Shown here in pieces: positions 1 to 11,840 of a stretch of 64,000 bases of DNA. Every line of letters starts with the position of its first letter. The stretch's first letter is position 1. A model generated the notes under the pieces. The model did no database searches. It was not told the origin of the DNA and worked only from the letters and a program-made list of their open reading frames with translations. Location: positions 248,001 to 312,000 of the forward strand of contig NW_026570274.1 of assembly GCF_019649055.1 (NCBI RefSeq), written 5' to 3'. Position numbers and translations under genes: made by a program. The stretch is from Paramacrobiotus metropolitanus (lineage: Eukaryota; Tardigrada; Eutardigrada; Parachela; Macrobiotidae).

Positions 1-960
1 AGATAACTCAAAGGCTGTTTGCTGAAACTTTCTTTAGTTAATTCAGTTTCAGGAATAGTTAAGTAAAAAAACTAATTCCGGATGGTCCAACGGAGAGGTG
101 TTTATATAGTATCACCAACAAATTTCCTATTTTTCTGTAGATGCTATGGAACTCCTATACTGTAAGGAAGCACCGCTTTGGGCTGCCAACAAGGATACAA
201 TAATTAAAGACACCAATACTACAATGGATTCTTGTGGTGGATGTCATTTTTTTTGCAACAACAAGCGTCATAATTACGTAAGCAAACTCATCGGCGATCT
301 TTTACTGTGTGGAAACCGAATTTTATGAGCAGAGACCGACTGCACGATTATCACATCCGGTCAATGGCGTAGGTTGCAATTCATGATCACGACAATAAGC
401 AAGAAATAATGTCTCCAGCTCCCTGTGGGCTTATGACTTCATGATATGTCATACTAATCACAGCCAACAGTAGTATAATAAATACCATCCGGATTCTTGA
501 ACAATTACTTCTGGAACTACGTAAAATAATTTTAATTTTTGGTTTGGTAAATGAATTTGCAAAAGTTTTGTTATTCGTGAAATCAGTAACGACTGGTCTG
601 GAGCTCTGGATAAACTTAGTTTAGATAATAATGACTTACTCCCCAGTCTATATAGCCACTCCACTCCAACACAATGTGCAGAAAGTGCTAAAAAACAATC
701 GCACAACTTTATGAAAAGGTCATAGTCATGGCATGATGTACTCGTAATACAAGTGGAGATACTTGAGCTAACAGATTGTTGTAAAATAATTATTTCCGAT
801 TCTTTATAAAATGAGTCTGCTACGTTCGTACTCGTATATCGTCTGAACAAAGCATTTTTCGCCGCAGTAGAGTCTCAGCTGCACCAAAACAGAAATTTCA
901 GCAAGCAGGTTGTGGACCGTGGGAACTGTACATGGATCAGCTTCATTCGACTTAACCTAA
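1..960. other. Upstream intergenic region
   Basis: No gene can be supported here. A 130-codon open frame on the minus strand (458-850) and a 60-codon one on the plus strand (146-328) lack recognisable domains, splice partners or a paralogue in the window, so I treat them as chance. The last 100 bases should hold the promoter and 5' UTR of the small peptide gene that follows. Confidence 0.4.
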
Positions 961-1200
961 ATGAATCCAGCTAGATTTTTCCTCAGCGCCGGAGCTGCCC
1001 TTTTGGTGCTAGCGGCCAATGCAGCGTCCAACGGTCAGTAGCCATTATTCACGTGCAACTGTAGTCGTTTAGTCCACACAATATCTCTTTTCCGCTTTCT
1101 AGAGAGGTATAACAATTTGCGTACCAGTGTTCATGAAGGCAATGCAGGGTCCTTAAATCCACACGAAGTGGATCGCCTGCATAGTCTATTTTTGCCTTGA
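961..1200 (+). CDS. Small secreted peptide, two exons
   Basis: I recognise no family. Exon 1 (961-1033) encodes a clear signal peptide: MNPARF followed by a hydrophobic Ala/Leu-rich core ending near ANAAS. A donor (GTCAGT) follows in phase 1. A 69-base intron ends with TTTCTAG, and exon 2 (1103-1200) stays open in the required frame to a TGA, giving about 57 residues. The mature part, roughly 33 residues, is polar and has no cysteines (ERYNNLRTS...DRLHSLFLP). A canonical AATAAA lies at 1440-1445, about 240 bases past the stop, which supports a transcribed unit. A longer frame (about 1158-1367) overlaps exon 2 in another phase and ends LPELLQRIVSM, so alternative splicing to a different C-terminus is possible. 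A secreted neuropeptide-like or effector-like role is only a guess. Confidence 0.55.
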
Positions 1201-1439
1201 CGAGCGAAGCGCGCAACGCCATGGATCCTTGTACCGCCGGGATTGTCCACAGGTCAGTGTAAATCACAGTGTTCCTGTGGACAGCCCACATGGAATTTTC
1301 GTGACTGCTGTTCCCGTGGTATCCTTACCAGTGCTGCCAGAACTGCTACAAAGGATAGTCTCCATGTAATCCGGTATCACAGATGGCACTTGCAAGTTTA
1401 CAGCTCTTAATCTTTTCTGCAAATGGATGTTTTAACCTG

Positions 1440-1445
1440 AATAAA
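1440..1445 (+). terminator. Polyadenylation signal AATAAA
   Basis: Canonical hexamer downstream of the small peptide CDS and in the same orientation. Confidence 0.5.
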
Positions 1446-2268
1446 GTTGAAATATTTTGATCAGTATACACTAATGCTGGTTACTATGTACCACAATGTC
1501 CTTTTTCTATTTGGAACGGATCCCGGAGTTTAGTAATTTATCTTACCAGGGACACATCACCGGTTATAAATTCCGCGGTTATAAATTCGACAAAATTTCA
1601 AATTTTGCAAGATGACAGAGGAACAGTGGGATAAGCTTAAAAAATATGTTCATCTGTTATGGTCATTGGGCGTGACAACAACAAAATTTTAAAGTAAATT
1701 CTGCACTGTGATGTAGCCTTGATCGCTTGAAAAGTCTCTTTTATACTAATTTATTGATTAAAGGCAAGAGATTTTTGCTCATCCGTGCGAGCGAAACACA
1801 TCGCTAACGTCGGCTAAACCTCTATTCTTCTCGACAATTCCACCTGAAAATGGTTCTTATGTACCTGAGCCTACCTGCAGTATACATTATATCTGCCGCT
1901 ATTAAAGAACCTAAACTACCGGTTTAATACTGACGTTGTGCTTCATTATTGATCTATACTCTATAGTGCCTGTGAAAAAATTAAACGACGCATGAAACCT
2001 GAGGATTACAAACAAAACTTTTCCGCGGAGGGGTGTCCCAAAGTGCTCAAGTAGTTTTGCACGGCTATTTCCGATCAGTACACCGCTTTGCGACAAAATA
2101 TTGACACATCATTTTTAAATAAACCACAATTATTTTAGATGAATATAAAAACTGGTAGATGAAAATGTTTCTAACTTTCCGCGCTAATGGAACTGGTCTC
2201 CTGAACTAGACCGGAACAAGTTATTTTTGCTTAGAAGATACGCTTTCCCGGCCGTTTTATTTCGCAGT
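1446..2268. other. Intergenic, 5' flank of receptor gene A
   Basis: AT-rich DNA with no supportable gene. A possible acceptor (TTGCTTAG) lies at 2227-2234, just before receptor gene A, so a 5' non-coding or short coding exon upstream cannot be excluded. Confidence 0.35.
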
Positions 2269-3812
2269 ATGCGTAATCTCAAGCTTAGAATAGTGCTGAC
2301 CGTGTTCAGCGCCACCCTAACGATATTTTTTGCTTATGACCTTAGCGATCTCCTGTCATATACGGCATCCGGCGGTATTCACGACTCCAGTCCGTTCGTA
2401 CAGCTGATCGCCTTCATCCAGTCGCAAACCATATTAGGACGACTTTCGTTGTCATCCATTCTTATCGTATGCAATTTTAATTTCCTCCGTTCTTTCCTTA
2501 TCGATCATTTTGCAAGTGAAAGTAGTGCTTCGTTTGCAAGATGCGTAGCCCACACATTTTGCAAATGGGTGCCTCTTGTGTTGTTTTGCTGTTGTCGCTT
2601 TGCATGTGAAATGGGAATTTACTACATGTTCGCCACACCCGCCAAACACACAATGACCAGTGTTCATTTAAAGGCGGTTATAATCCAAACAGTTTACGCT
2701 TTTATTCGTTTTATTGGGGCCGTATTGATCTACTGTCTGGATTTTATTTTTGTTCTCTGTGCACATCTTACATTCATCAAAGCATTACGACTTTCCAGAC
2801 GTGTTTCCAACCTTGTTCTGAATAACTACAAATTTCGCCGCGATATCGCACGCCCTCGCGGTACAATCGTCCCTGATACGGAAATGCAAATGTTCTGCCG
2901 TACATATTTGTTGTTCACGAGAGAACTGCATTCCAGTCGCTGTGCATTTACCGCCATCTTATCTCTTCATGTCATTGGTAGCATCCTGGAATTGTTGGCA
3001 GCTATATCGCAGTGGTTCACCATCTTCGCTTATACCAAAGAGGAAAGTGCCAGATTCGGTAATGGAAATATCCACTGGATCGTCAGAGGAGCGTGGACAA
3101 TCGTAATAGTCCTTTGGGAATTATACGTTCTTCTGAGTGCACCTATTGATATTTACTACCACGTGCAGACCATTTACGGTTACAGAGACTCTTTATTTAT
3201 AATGTAATACATAGTACTATGTCACTCTGCATAAATGAAATTTTATTTATTGCTACCCGGGTAGTCATGTCAATGTTATTGCAGCATGAAATTATTTTGA
3301 AGAAGATGGATCAGATCGCGTTTTTTCTTGTGATCAGCCGTCCCAGCACCAGTAACAAACACGTACAATTTCAATTCTAAAACACTTTCTTCCTTAATAT
3401 TTGGTTACAAGATGCATTTTTATACAGCTTGACGTTGGTAAACTGGAGGATGCAAACGATATTATCCCGATAGTCCATACGCTTACGACATCTAGCCGCT
3501 CCTTTGGATTCACTATTGGTGGGCTCATTTCCATCAATAAACGAGTTGTTTTACAGGTTAGCAAAGCTCTAGACAGAATTCTGACCATTATTTGCAACTA
3601 GGTTTAAATTTTCCATTTACCGGAACTACGTACGTTTTGTTGTTGTTTTTCTGCAGCTCATGGTGTGCATATCCGGCTATATGACCTTTATAATTGATCG
3701 CACGGATCATGAAAACAGGAATCTGGCTGCCGGCGTCATGCAATTAAATAGATTTATTTGTCACCCACGGGGTGACCACGCAAATGTCTCGAATATTGGC
3801 AATCCCGTATGA
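2269..3812 (+). CDS. Gustatory-receptor-like 7TM protein A, three exons
   Basis: A predicted chemoreceptor of the insect-type Gr (7tm_7) class, about 392 residues, expected in the plasma membrane of sensory cells. Exons: 2269-3162, 3428-3556 and 3657-3812, all phase 0 with GT-AG borders. Exon 1 encodes the N-terminus (MRNLKLRIVL) and about six hydrophobic segments. Exon 2 carries the start of the last helix (GFTIGGLISINKR) and exon 3 finishes it (CISGYMTFII). Exon ends were fixed by alignment with the two minus-strand paralogues at 4237-5801 and 6722-8218, which share the exon plan and the G-I-x-I-x-R...GYxxxxx helix-7 pattern. Exon 2 is ten codons shorter than in the paralogues. An upstream in-frame extension to 2235 exists; I chose the first ATG. 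The ligand is unknown. Confidence 0.75.
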
Positions 3813-4236
3813 TCACTGACGATAGTTCAGAATTCAGATTTACTGTATTTCCGCAAAGTTTTAATTTTCAGCAGATTATGCACAGGTTATGTACAGATTG
3901 CTATTAACATGTACAAGCTATGTAAAGATTATGGCGAACTTACACACAAAATATTTTATGTTTATGCGGCACGCAACGACAGGTGCGTGATAACGTGTTA
4001 TAAGTATACGTAAGCATAATACGTAATAAGAGGATATGTAATAAGAGTTCTAGATCTCATTCATGCGTAAGCAAATAGGAATTCTCATTCATAAAAAAAC
4101 GACTTTGAAATGACTTTTCAGCTTTTTCATCCGACCAAATGCTGCGCTTAAATGTCAAGGGAATGTTAAGGGAAGCCGAGCAGAAAAACAAATCCTCTTC
4201 CTTATATAATTAAAGCTAACGCCCATGCTGTGGCAT
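3813..4236. other. Intergenic, convergent 3' flanks
   Basis: The 3' ends of receptor genes A (+) and B (-) face each other here. No further gene, RNA or repeat was recognised. Confidence 0.4.
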
Positions 4237-5801
4237 TTAAAAGGTGGTCGACTTTGTGTAATTTGAATGCATCCCAGACGTGGCACAGCTACGGTTGTAA
4301 GGTGCAAAAAGGACTGTTCGAACAAATTCATCCTTTAGAAAATTTTTTGCCATGTTACGCTCTTCGTCGCCGATTTGCGCAGCCAAGAGAATGTATCCAA
4401 GTACACTGAAGACAATCTAACAATGACAAAAATTTCATTTAACGGATTATTTCTGTTTTCACCAATGAGTTTATCTGTTCTGGTACCAATAAAACTAAAG
4501 CAAAGTATTCGCTAAAGCTTTTAAGCTTATCTTTGTTCAGATTGGGCCAGGTTTGCTGTTTCCAGCAATAAACTACAAATACTTACTGTACAGGCATGTT
4601 CCCGCGTTATCACGATGCCAAATATTTCAACTCCCAACTGCTCTCCCTTGCAGCATTTTACATATGATACCAATGGCTGGAAGTCATCTTTAGATTCTGT
4701 CTGAATGGAGACAAATCTACGTAGAGTCCGGAGAAATTCAGTGTTCTACAAAAATGGTGGGTATTCCGATCTGTTTCGGTTATTTTGCAATGAGGAAATT
4801 TCATCTCCTACTGATTGCATTTAAGTCGTTTCTTTTTCTGAATGTAAGGTAGCTACGAATTGGGTTGGTTTTATTGAATTGTGTACCTTTTCGAGTAGAA
4901 ACAGTGCAGAAGCCAGTTGGGCGGCAATCATTGTGGCAGTTAAGAAGAAATCCACGATAGAGCTCGCGCTCATAGTATCGCCAGTGACAACATTAAGACA
5001 GACTATCTGGACCATAACGCTAAAGGAGAACAAATCGTCAAACAGTAGAAACGCTGCAATCCAGGAAAAACATTTGTTGAGATGCCGAATCATAGCCAAT
5101 AATTCCGAATGATCCTGGAGACATCGTAATTTCTCGACGCAGCGGGTGATGCGTGTGTGCTTAATTTCGTTGGTTAGGGAACACAGCACCATACCCAGCA
5201 TCAACGGCCAAAGAACCAGAAAGCACTGGGTATTTTTAAATCCGATATAGGAGCTTAAATGAAATAAAAGCTGGATCACAAGGAGAATATCTGCTTTCGC
5301 CTCACTGAGAGACTGATTGGGAAACCGATTTAGGAAAGCAGTAAGGAAAATTTCCCGAACGAACACCAGCTCCTTTATGCTGGTAATAAAGTAGAAGAAA
5401 GCATTAACTGCCAACAAACAACCGGTTAGTAAAATAACGGCCACATCCCGCGGTGTTAAGTACTTCTTAAAATGCCATACAAACGCTGTCATTAATCCAT
5501 ATAGATTGCGGTGACGCCAGAGTAAGGTCAGAGCGCAAAATGCTCGAATGATGGGTAACAGTTGGCCCGGGATCGCCATTAACAGTGCCGGTACGGTGGG
5601 TTGGGGCTTCCAGAACAGCCGCAATAGGCTTGCGTGTGAGGTAAACTGCAGTCCGATATAGACGCTCATAAGGAGCGTGAGACGCTTGCGGTACTTCTGT
5701 GGGGAAACGGTAAGGTAGCCGCATGCGTGAATGGTTATGAGCCAGAGAGCAACGAAGAACTGCAAGGCTTTAACGCCCATACGTGCAGCGAGGAATGCCA
5801 T
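4237..5801 (-). CDS. Gustatory-receptor-like 7TM protein B, three exons
   Basis: A predicted Gr-type chemoreceptor of 417 residues. Exons on the minus strand: 5801-4887 (305 codons), 4745-4587 (53 codons) and 4416-4237 (59 codons plus TAA), all joined in phase 0. The exon 2 donor is a consensus GTAAGT. Exon 1 begins MAFLAARMGVKALQ and holds most of the membrane helices. Helix 7 spans the last junction (GVEIFGIVITREHACT, then IVFSVLGYILLAAQ), resembling the conserved helix 7 with a terminal Gln seen in arthropod Grs. The polar tail after it (about 45 residues) is unusual for insect Grs, which usually end soon after helix 7. Exon 1 and exon 2 have exactly the same lengths as in gene C, pointing to tandem duplication. 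Confidence 0.82.
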
Positions 5802-6721
5802 AATCGTCCTACGCGATAATCTACAACTTTTAGCTTGTCAAAAATATTGGTACGTGATTTTCGCGAAGGGAGTAAATGCAGATCTGCACCGTGAAACTTA
5901 AAAACAGTTCTTAATTTTCGCTAACCACCAACTATGATAATAATTTATCCCGGTTATGAATCTGTGATAACTGTATCCGTGGGATGCACAATTTACTCTT
6001 GTGGATCAAGAAATGATCTGACTCGATGCACACGCATTCATGATTTAATCACCAGCAACGCAAGCTCAGCAAGATAGTATTTGCAATGCACATCCTGAGC
6101 AAGGTCACGATAATTTGCGGAAGCCATGCTAAGAAAATAAGAGTAAAATGGGATCTGTGCCTTGCCGCTCATTAAACAGTAAGTAATATTTTTGCAAGCC
6201 CGCGGCTATATTCCAGCTACCATACTGCCGCTATTTTCGGAATTTCAAGGTCACTATCGATTAAATGGTAGGCAGCATGGGATTAGGAATCGTCACAGCC
6301 AAGCGGCGGAGAGCAGAGCATGTTTGTAATGAAGACGGACTTTCAACATTAATTTCAGAGTCGAAATCGACGACATTATTTAACGGTCCGGAATGATTGA
6401 TTTGAGCTTTGATTGTGTTGGATGGTACTACTGTACTCGTATAAAATGTTAGATCATGTACAGGTTGCATATGTTTCCTTTCTATCCAAAACAAAGTAGA
6501 TTAACCAAACTACAGTACTGTCTTCGTCAGCACTAACGACAACCATGCGTGACTTTTATTTTGCAAAATGGTCGCCTTGCTAGCAGAATTGCACTTACTG
6601 TACAGTACATATAGACTATAGTGGTAACAAGTACAACAGTCAGTCCATTGTGTTACTCCGGCAAGCAACTCATGAAGTTTATTGAGGAAATTAAAAGTAT
6701 TTCTTTTTCGGAGGCGAATAT
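5802..6721. other. Intergenic between receptor genes B and C
   Basis: 920 bases without a supportable gene. It should contain the promoter of gene B and the 3' UTR of gene C. Open frames of 71-77 codons on the minus strand look like chance. Confidence 0.4.
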
Positions 6722-8218
6722 TCATGGCACTGAAAAATTAGTGAATCTTGCATGCATAAAATGGGTCATAGATGAAATGGTGCTGTGATTGCAAAGAGTA
6801 GTAAACGTCGCATGAAGAAGATCGCTGGTCGAACGGGTTTTTGACGTATCTCGCTCGTTGTCGATAACTTGCGCGGCTAAAAGAATGTAACCAAATATGC
6901 TGAGAGCAATCTGCAAAACAAGCAATTCATTTATAAAAAGAAATCTCCGTGGATAACAAACTGAATAGAGCTGTGAACCTTAAGGTATACAAAGCGCAAA
7001 AAGGTACAAGCGAGGTATTCCCTATAATTTTGTTTCATTTTGTATTATGGCAGCGGCACTGCTAATTTTGTCGGCAATATTCACCCCGTAAGCGATTTCC
7101 CGGGTTATCACTATCCCAGCAATCTCGACTCCCAAATGTGTGCCTTTATAACGTTTTGCATACACATGCATCGATTGCAAGTCATCCTTGGTTTCGCGGT
7201 GCTCGAGAGCTGAATTTCTTAATCCTTGAAGAAATTCGGCATTCTATGAATAATCACAGCATTGCACTACCGAACAATGAAATTAAATGAGTTTTTACCG
7301 TACCTTTTCGTATAAAAAGACAGCAGAACTGATTTGTGCGCTTATCATAGTGGCTGTTAAGCACACATCGACGATAGATTGTGCGCTCATTCTATCACTC
7401 GTGATAACGTTTATACAGATTATTTGCGCCATACCGATGAAGGCAAACGCATCTTCAAACAGAAGAATCGGTTGAATCCATGAAAAGCATTTATTCAACT
7501 GCCTTATCACGGTGACGATTTCGGCATGTTCCTGAAGGCAGCGCGCCTGCTCAATCGTGCTCACCGTGTCGATTTCGCGGATTTCTTTATTAAGAGATTC
7601 CAAAACCATACCGATCAGTAACGGCCACAAAACCACAAAGCACTGGATGTTTTTGAAACCGATGAAAGACGCTATACCAAAAATTGACTGAAGAATCAAG
7701 ATCACTGTAGCCCATCGAGAGTTCTGAGCAAGGTTAGCGAATAGCTGTAGAAAACGGTTAACAATCGTCTCTTGTGATGACGATATCTCCATAATCGTGA
7801 TTGTTGCATAGAAAAAGGCGTTCGAGGCCAACATACAACTGACCATGAGAAAAAAGGTTACTTTCACAGGTGACAAGTATTTCTTATAGTTGAAGACAAA
7901 TGCGCTCATTAATCCACAGACATTCCGTTGGCCCCACAGCAGTGTAACGGCGGAGCAGGCACGGGTGAAAGGCAACAGTTTATTGGGAATATTTAGCAGT
8001 ATTCCCGATACACTTGATGGAGGCACCCAGAACAGCCGCGCCGCCAAGAGATTTGCCGCGAACTGCAGGGTAACGTAGACGCCCATGAAAACTATGAGCT
8101 GGATGCGGCATTTTCTTGGCAGAGCGGTGAAATATCCGCACGCATGAATGGTCAGCAACCATAGTAAGCTGGAGTACCGCAGAGCTTTAATCCGGAAGTC
8201 GGAATTTTTGCTAGCCAT
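6722..8218 (-). CDS. Gustatory-receptor-like 7TM protein C, three exons
   Basis: A predicted Gr-type chemoreceptor of 420 residues, the closest relative of gene B. Exons on the minus strand: 8218-7304 (305 codons), 7243-7085 (53 codons) and 6910-6722 (62 codons plus stop). Donors are GTACGG and GTGAAT. The start is set at the second ATG (MASKNSDFRIKALRY) because it aligns residue for residue with the start of B and gives an identical exon length; an in-frame ATG lies 30 bases upstream at 8248. Shared blocks with B include WLxTIHACGY near the N-terminus and the helix-7 pair GVEIAGIVITRE and GYILLAAQ. The C-terminal tails of B and C have diverged freely, suggesting weak constraint there. Confidence 0.82.
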
Positions 8219-9205
8219 TTTAACAAGTGAAATCGGGTTATAAATCAATGATTGTTAAAGCATAACAACTTATAAAGTACCACCAGCCGGTATTTCAGTT
8301 CTTCCTGACGCGCGGCAAACGGTAGTTTTGGCGGAAATAACCGCGTAGACGGTCTGATAACTCTGATTAAAGTTTTAGATACAGTCGTCAGCAATTAAAT
8401 TACGGATTAACTAATGCAGCGCTTTTCGCGATAAACGCTGTTTTTGTAACTGTATTTAGGGGATAGTACGTGGCACGTGCAGGCGTTTCATTCCCGCATG
8501 ATACTTATTTTATGTGCAAATTAAGAAGCAGCAGGCCGGAGCAACGTTCGCTCCCTGTTGGGCTACCTGAAAGCCCGCCTTCTTGTTTTTACTTTTGCTG
8601 TGGATTAGATAAGCCAGACGGATGATCAAACAACGCTTTCTCTGCGGTAGTCATGAATATATATTGGTGCTTATGGTATCATACTTTCACTGACTATTTG
8701 AAACTGATCAAGAGTTTGACAAAGTTATTAACAAGAAAGTGAGGTTTAGGTTGACCCACCTGTTATTCGTTAAACATTATGGAATACAGTGAACGAGACT
8801 ACTGCAACTAAGTACTTGTCATTCAGATCGATTTTCGATTGCCGGTTTTTTCCGGACTATCGCGCTTGGTTTTTACTCACTTCCTACAGCTAGTAAGCTC
8901 AAAAAACATATCACAACCGCAGATAAAATAAGTTAACTGAAGAATTTACACTGCGGGCTTCGAAACAGCAAATTTTCAAAAGCAGGTCCACACTTCAATA
9001 CAGATACTAAGAAACGAACGAATGAGGCAATAAAGGTTTCACATATAATTTTGGTCTGTGCATAGAAAAAATGCTCAAATTACATACATGGCAGAGCGTT
9101 CATTGTTAAATCAGACGCCGTAGAAAAGATTCTGTGAAACGATACTCCATACTTCAGCCGACCGCCATCTGCAAGTACTTGCCCTAATCGACCTCCAGAA
9201 GCAAT
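8219..9205. other. Intergenic between receptor C and the F-box gene
   Basis: About 1 kb with no supportable gene. It contains the promoter side of receptor C and the 3' flank of the F-box gene. Confidence 0.4.
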
Positions 9206-11249
9206 TCACCACGATAAATTAACGCCGAGTGGAACTGGCGCCATAGCATGATTGCGCTGAATACTGCGCAATGTATAACAGGTAAATGTCTTCAGTTTCC
9301 GAACATCCAGGTTAATTAGACTTTCCATCGACCATCGCTCACCTCGGTAATGTACGCTAGCGCGTGGATCAGCGCTCTGTAGATTGTGTAGTACCTAAAA
9401 ATAATAACGTAGTGCGATTAAAGCCATCACTACAAAATATATAATATTAATTTGATGTGCTTACTAATCCTCAACTCCGATGAAAATCCGGCACTTACCG
9501 ATAAGACTTTAGAGTGTAACGAAGGTTCCAAATTCTCCTTATTAGCGGCACGGTAATGGGCATCCCGAATCCAAGTAGCCAATGAGGAAAGATCACATTC
9601 GTTAAGCGAAGGACAGCAATTATCCAATACTGTCCACCAATCCGGCACCGTCTTGCGCTGATCACGGCTAATTCGCCCGGCTCGAATCTTGACAATAATA
9701 TCCCCAAGGAAGCCACCGAATAGGACCATCGTAATATTCCGTAATACCAGCTGCTGACAAACCCTCATGTACGAATTTATCTCCTCGGTCAGTTCCACAA
9801 TAAAATCTGCCGCTGAATTTTCACCGCGCTTCTTAGCATACATCATCCGAAAAACATTTGTTAGAATTAACGTCTCGGCCGGATGATAGCCGCCTTCGCT
9901 AATAATGCGCTGGAGGAAGCCACCGTGACACGAAGGCATCTGGTCCTTCCAGACTTTCATGGATTTGCAGCCATCAATCACGACGACCTTGTTCCAGCAA
10001 TTGAATAAACAGGCAGCATGGAGATAATCGCCTTCTTGGATGTAAGCGTAGGCCGATGGATACGGGCCATTTCGCAATAAGACCAAATAAGCAGCGGCGG
10101 GTGATGTCAGGATATTTTTCCATGTAATACACACCCGGCGAAGTTTGCACTTCTCGATGCTGGTCACGAAGCAAAACATTTCCAGTAAAACTTCCGTAGA
10201 CAGACAATGGATAGTGCAGTCATTGTGAATGGAATCCTTTTGACTATCCTGTGGCAAAGAATAAGTTGTGTCGTCGGAGAGCAGCACAAAATCCATCCAT
10301 TTTAGCGTAGCTAATCCATTAGCAAACCGAACTCCAGAGGAGCCATCCGTCAGCGGTAATTTCCATTCCTGAGATGTCCGGATCAACTGCTCCACTAAAC
10401 CGTTGTTCCTGGTTTTCTTACATCGGGCAGTAAGCGCTCCTTTCTAAAATTAAACCAAATTAAGGATTTAGCAGAGGTTATAAATGCTAATAACAGGAAG
10501 ATCCTGATTTTCAGATGCACATCGAGTTCTTGAAACTTACATCGGTACGCGCGCTGTGACCAATCATAGCATGGTAGCGGTCGCCTTTTACTACCAACGC
10601 CGGCGTTAAGTGGCCTTCCGTGGAAGGTGTCCGAATCCGATGCGCAGGCACGATGCATTTCATCACGGTTCCGGCGATCGGAATGCGGACAAAGCCGAAG
10701 GATCGAAGTGCAAAATCGCCGAGTAGCATGGTGCCGGGGTACCATTTACACGCCTCGGCGGGATGGAACCGAAGTAACACCTCCACGGGAAACTCTTCCT
10801 TCTCATCTGGAAATTGTGGGAGAACGTTATCTATGAACTGGCGTTGCCTTAAAAACCTAGGTCAGGTGTTTTAAATACGAAAACAAGTGCTGTCATTTTT
10901 GAATAGTAAAGATCATTCTTAATAATTTTATTCTGTGTAATGTAACCAAGGAGACATTCAACATTAATTGCTTACCAATGGAACGAGTGATATCCCAGCT
11001 AATGGTCGTAATATCGTCAAACAGAGACCGATTTCTGTACCGATAAATCCTGCCAAATGGAACAAATTGAGGTGCGTGCTCCTTCCCACATCCAAAATCG
11101 ACAAGGAACCCTTCGTCTCCACTATCTGTAATCCGTCCACAGTGCAGCAGTCCGTCGTTGCCTTGAATATCAACCAGGTTCCATTCATATCCTTCAGCTG
11201 CGGACTGGGTAACGAAAGTCAAATACTGTAGCGATGTAATATTTTCCAT
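9206..11249 (-). CDS. F-box protein with two N-terminal barrel-like repeats
   Basis: Likely substrate receptor of an SCF-type ubiquitin ligase, about 565 residues. Exons on the minus strand: 11249-10976, 10830-10541, 10443-9499 and 9394-9206. Exon 1 (MENITSLQYLTF) holds a block WNLVDIQGNDGLLHCG...FLVDFGCG...FVPFGRIYRY. Exon 2 holds a second block VLLRFHPAEACKWYPGTML...VPAHRIRTP. Both have a W/V...G...VDF...VP..RI rhythm that resembles Tudor/Agenet-like barrels (inference). The F-box follows in exon 3 (IHCLSTEVLLEMFCFV...KLRRVCITWKNIL). The rest is helical and LRR-like and ends in exon 4 with a TGA. Donors are GTAAGC, GTAAGT and GTAAGT. The exon 2 start is the least certain: CCTAG at 10857 looks better but breaks the frame, while TTCATAG at 10831 restores it. 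I recall a similar F-box architecture in tardigrades; a database search would decide. Confidence 0.68.
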
Positions 11250-11840
11250 CTTAATTACTACAAAATTGCATAGAAGATGCTGCAACCGTTTGTACAAATA
11301 GCCCCAGAAAGATGAAAAAGAAGCAGGAATTAGTTTGGAAATTCGGTATTTTATGCCTTTTTCTACCAGCAAATTCATTATGGCGAAATAATCATCCGTT
11401 ATTATGGCGAGGAAAAACCTTAGCATAGCTGACGGCATTTCTTATCCGGGTCTGAACTTTCAAGCAAACGCTACCAGCGTTGTTAAATATAAAACCTCCC
11501 GGATGCAATTGAACGTCTTCGTTGAAAAGGCTGCACTTACGTCAAAATGCCCGTTGCCTTAATGGGGCGCTTTGCCAAGAAAGTCTCGTTGGTCTTGGAC
11601 TGAATGATAAAAATTAATATTTGTTGTGCGAATTTTCTCAGACGTTTGAAACTGATAGTAAGATTTTTTAAGACTTCGTAGGATGATGGAAGAGTATGTA
11701 CATTGTACAAAATCTTGGAAAAAGGGATTTTGGTACAGAAATTAAAAATCTCTGTGATTATTACAGTAAAGCTTAAACAATGCAGATGATCATTAGAGAG
11801 GCATTATATTAAAGTACTACTTATGTATTCAATTTTGTCT
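11250..11840. other. Intergenic, 5' flank of the F-box gene and 3' flank of a GPCR
   Basis: No gene, RNA or repeat recognised. The open frame continuing upstream of the F-box start to 11438 has no other support. Confidence 0.4.

Noticed and set aside
458-850. 130-codon minus-strand frame
   Set aside because: No domain, signal peptide, paralogue or splice context; treated as chance.
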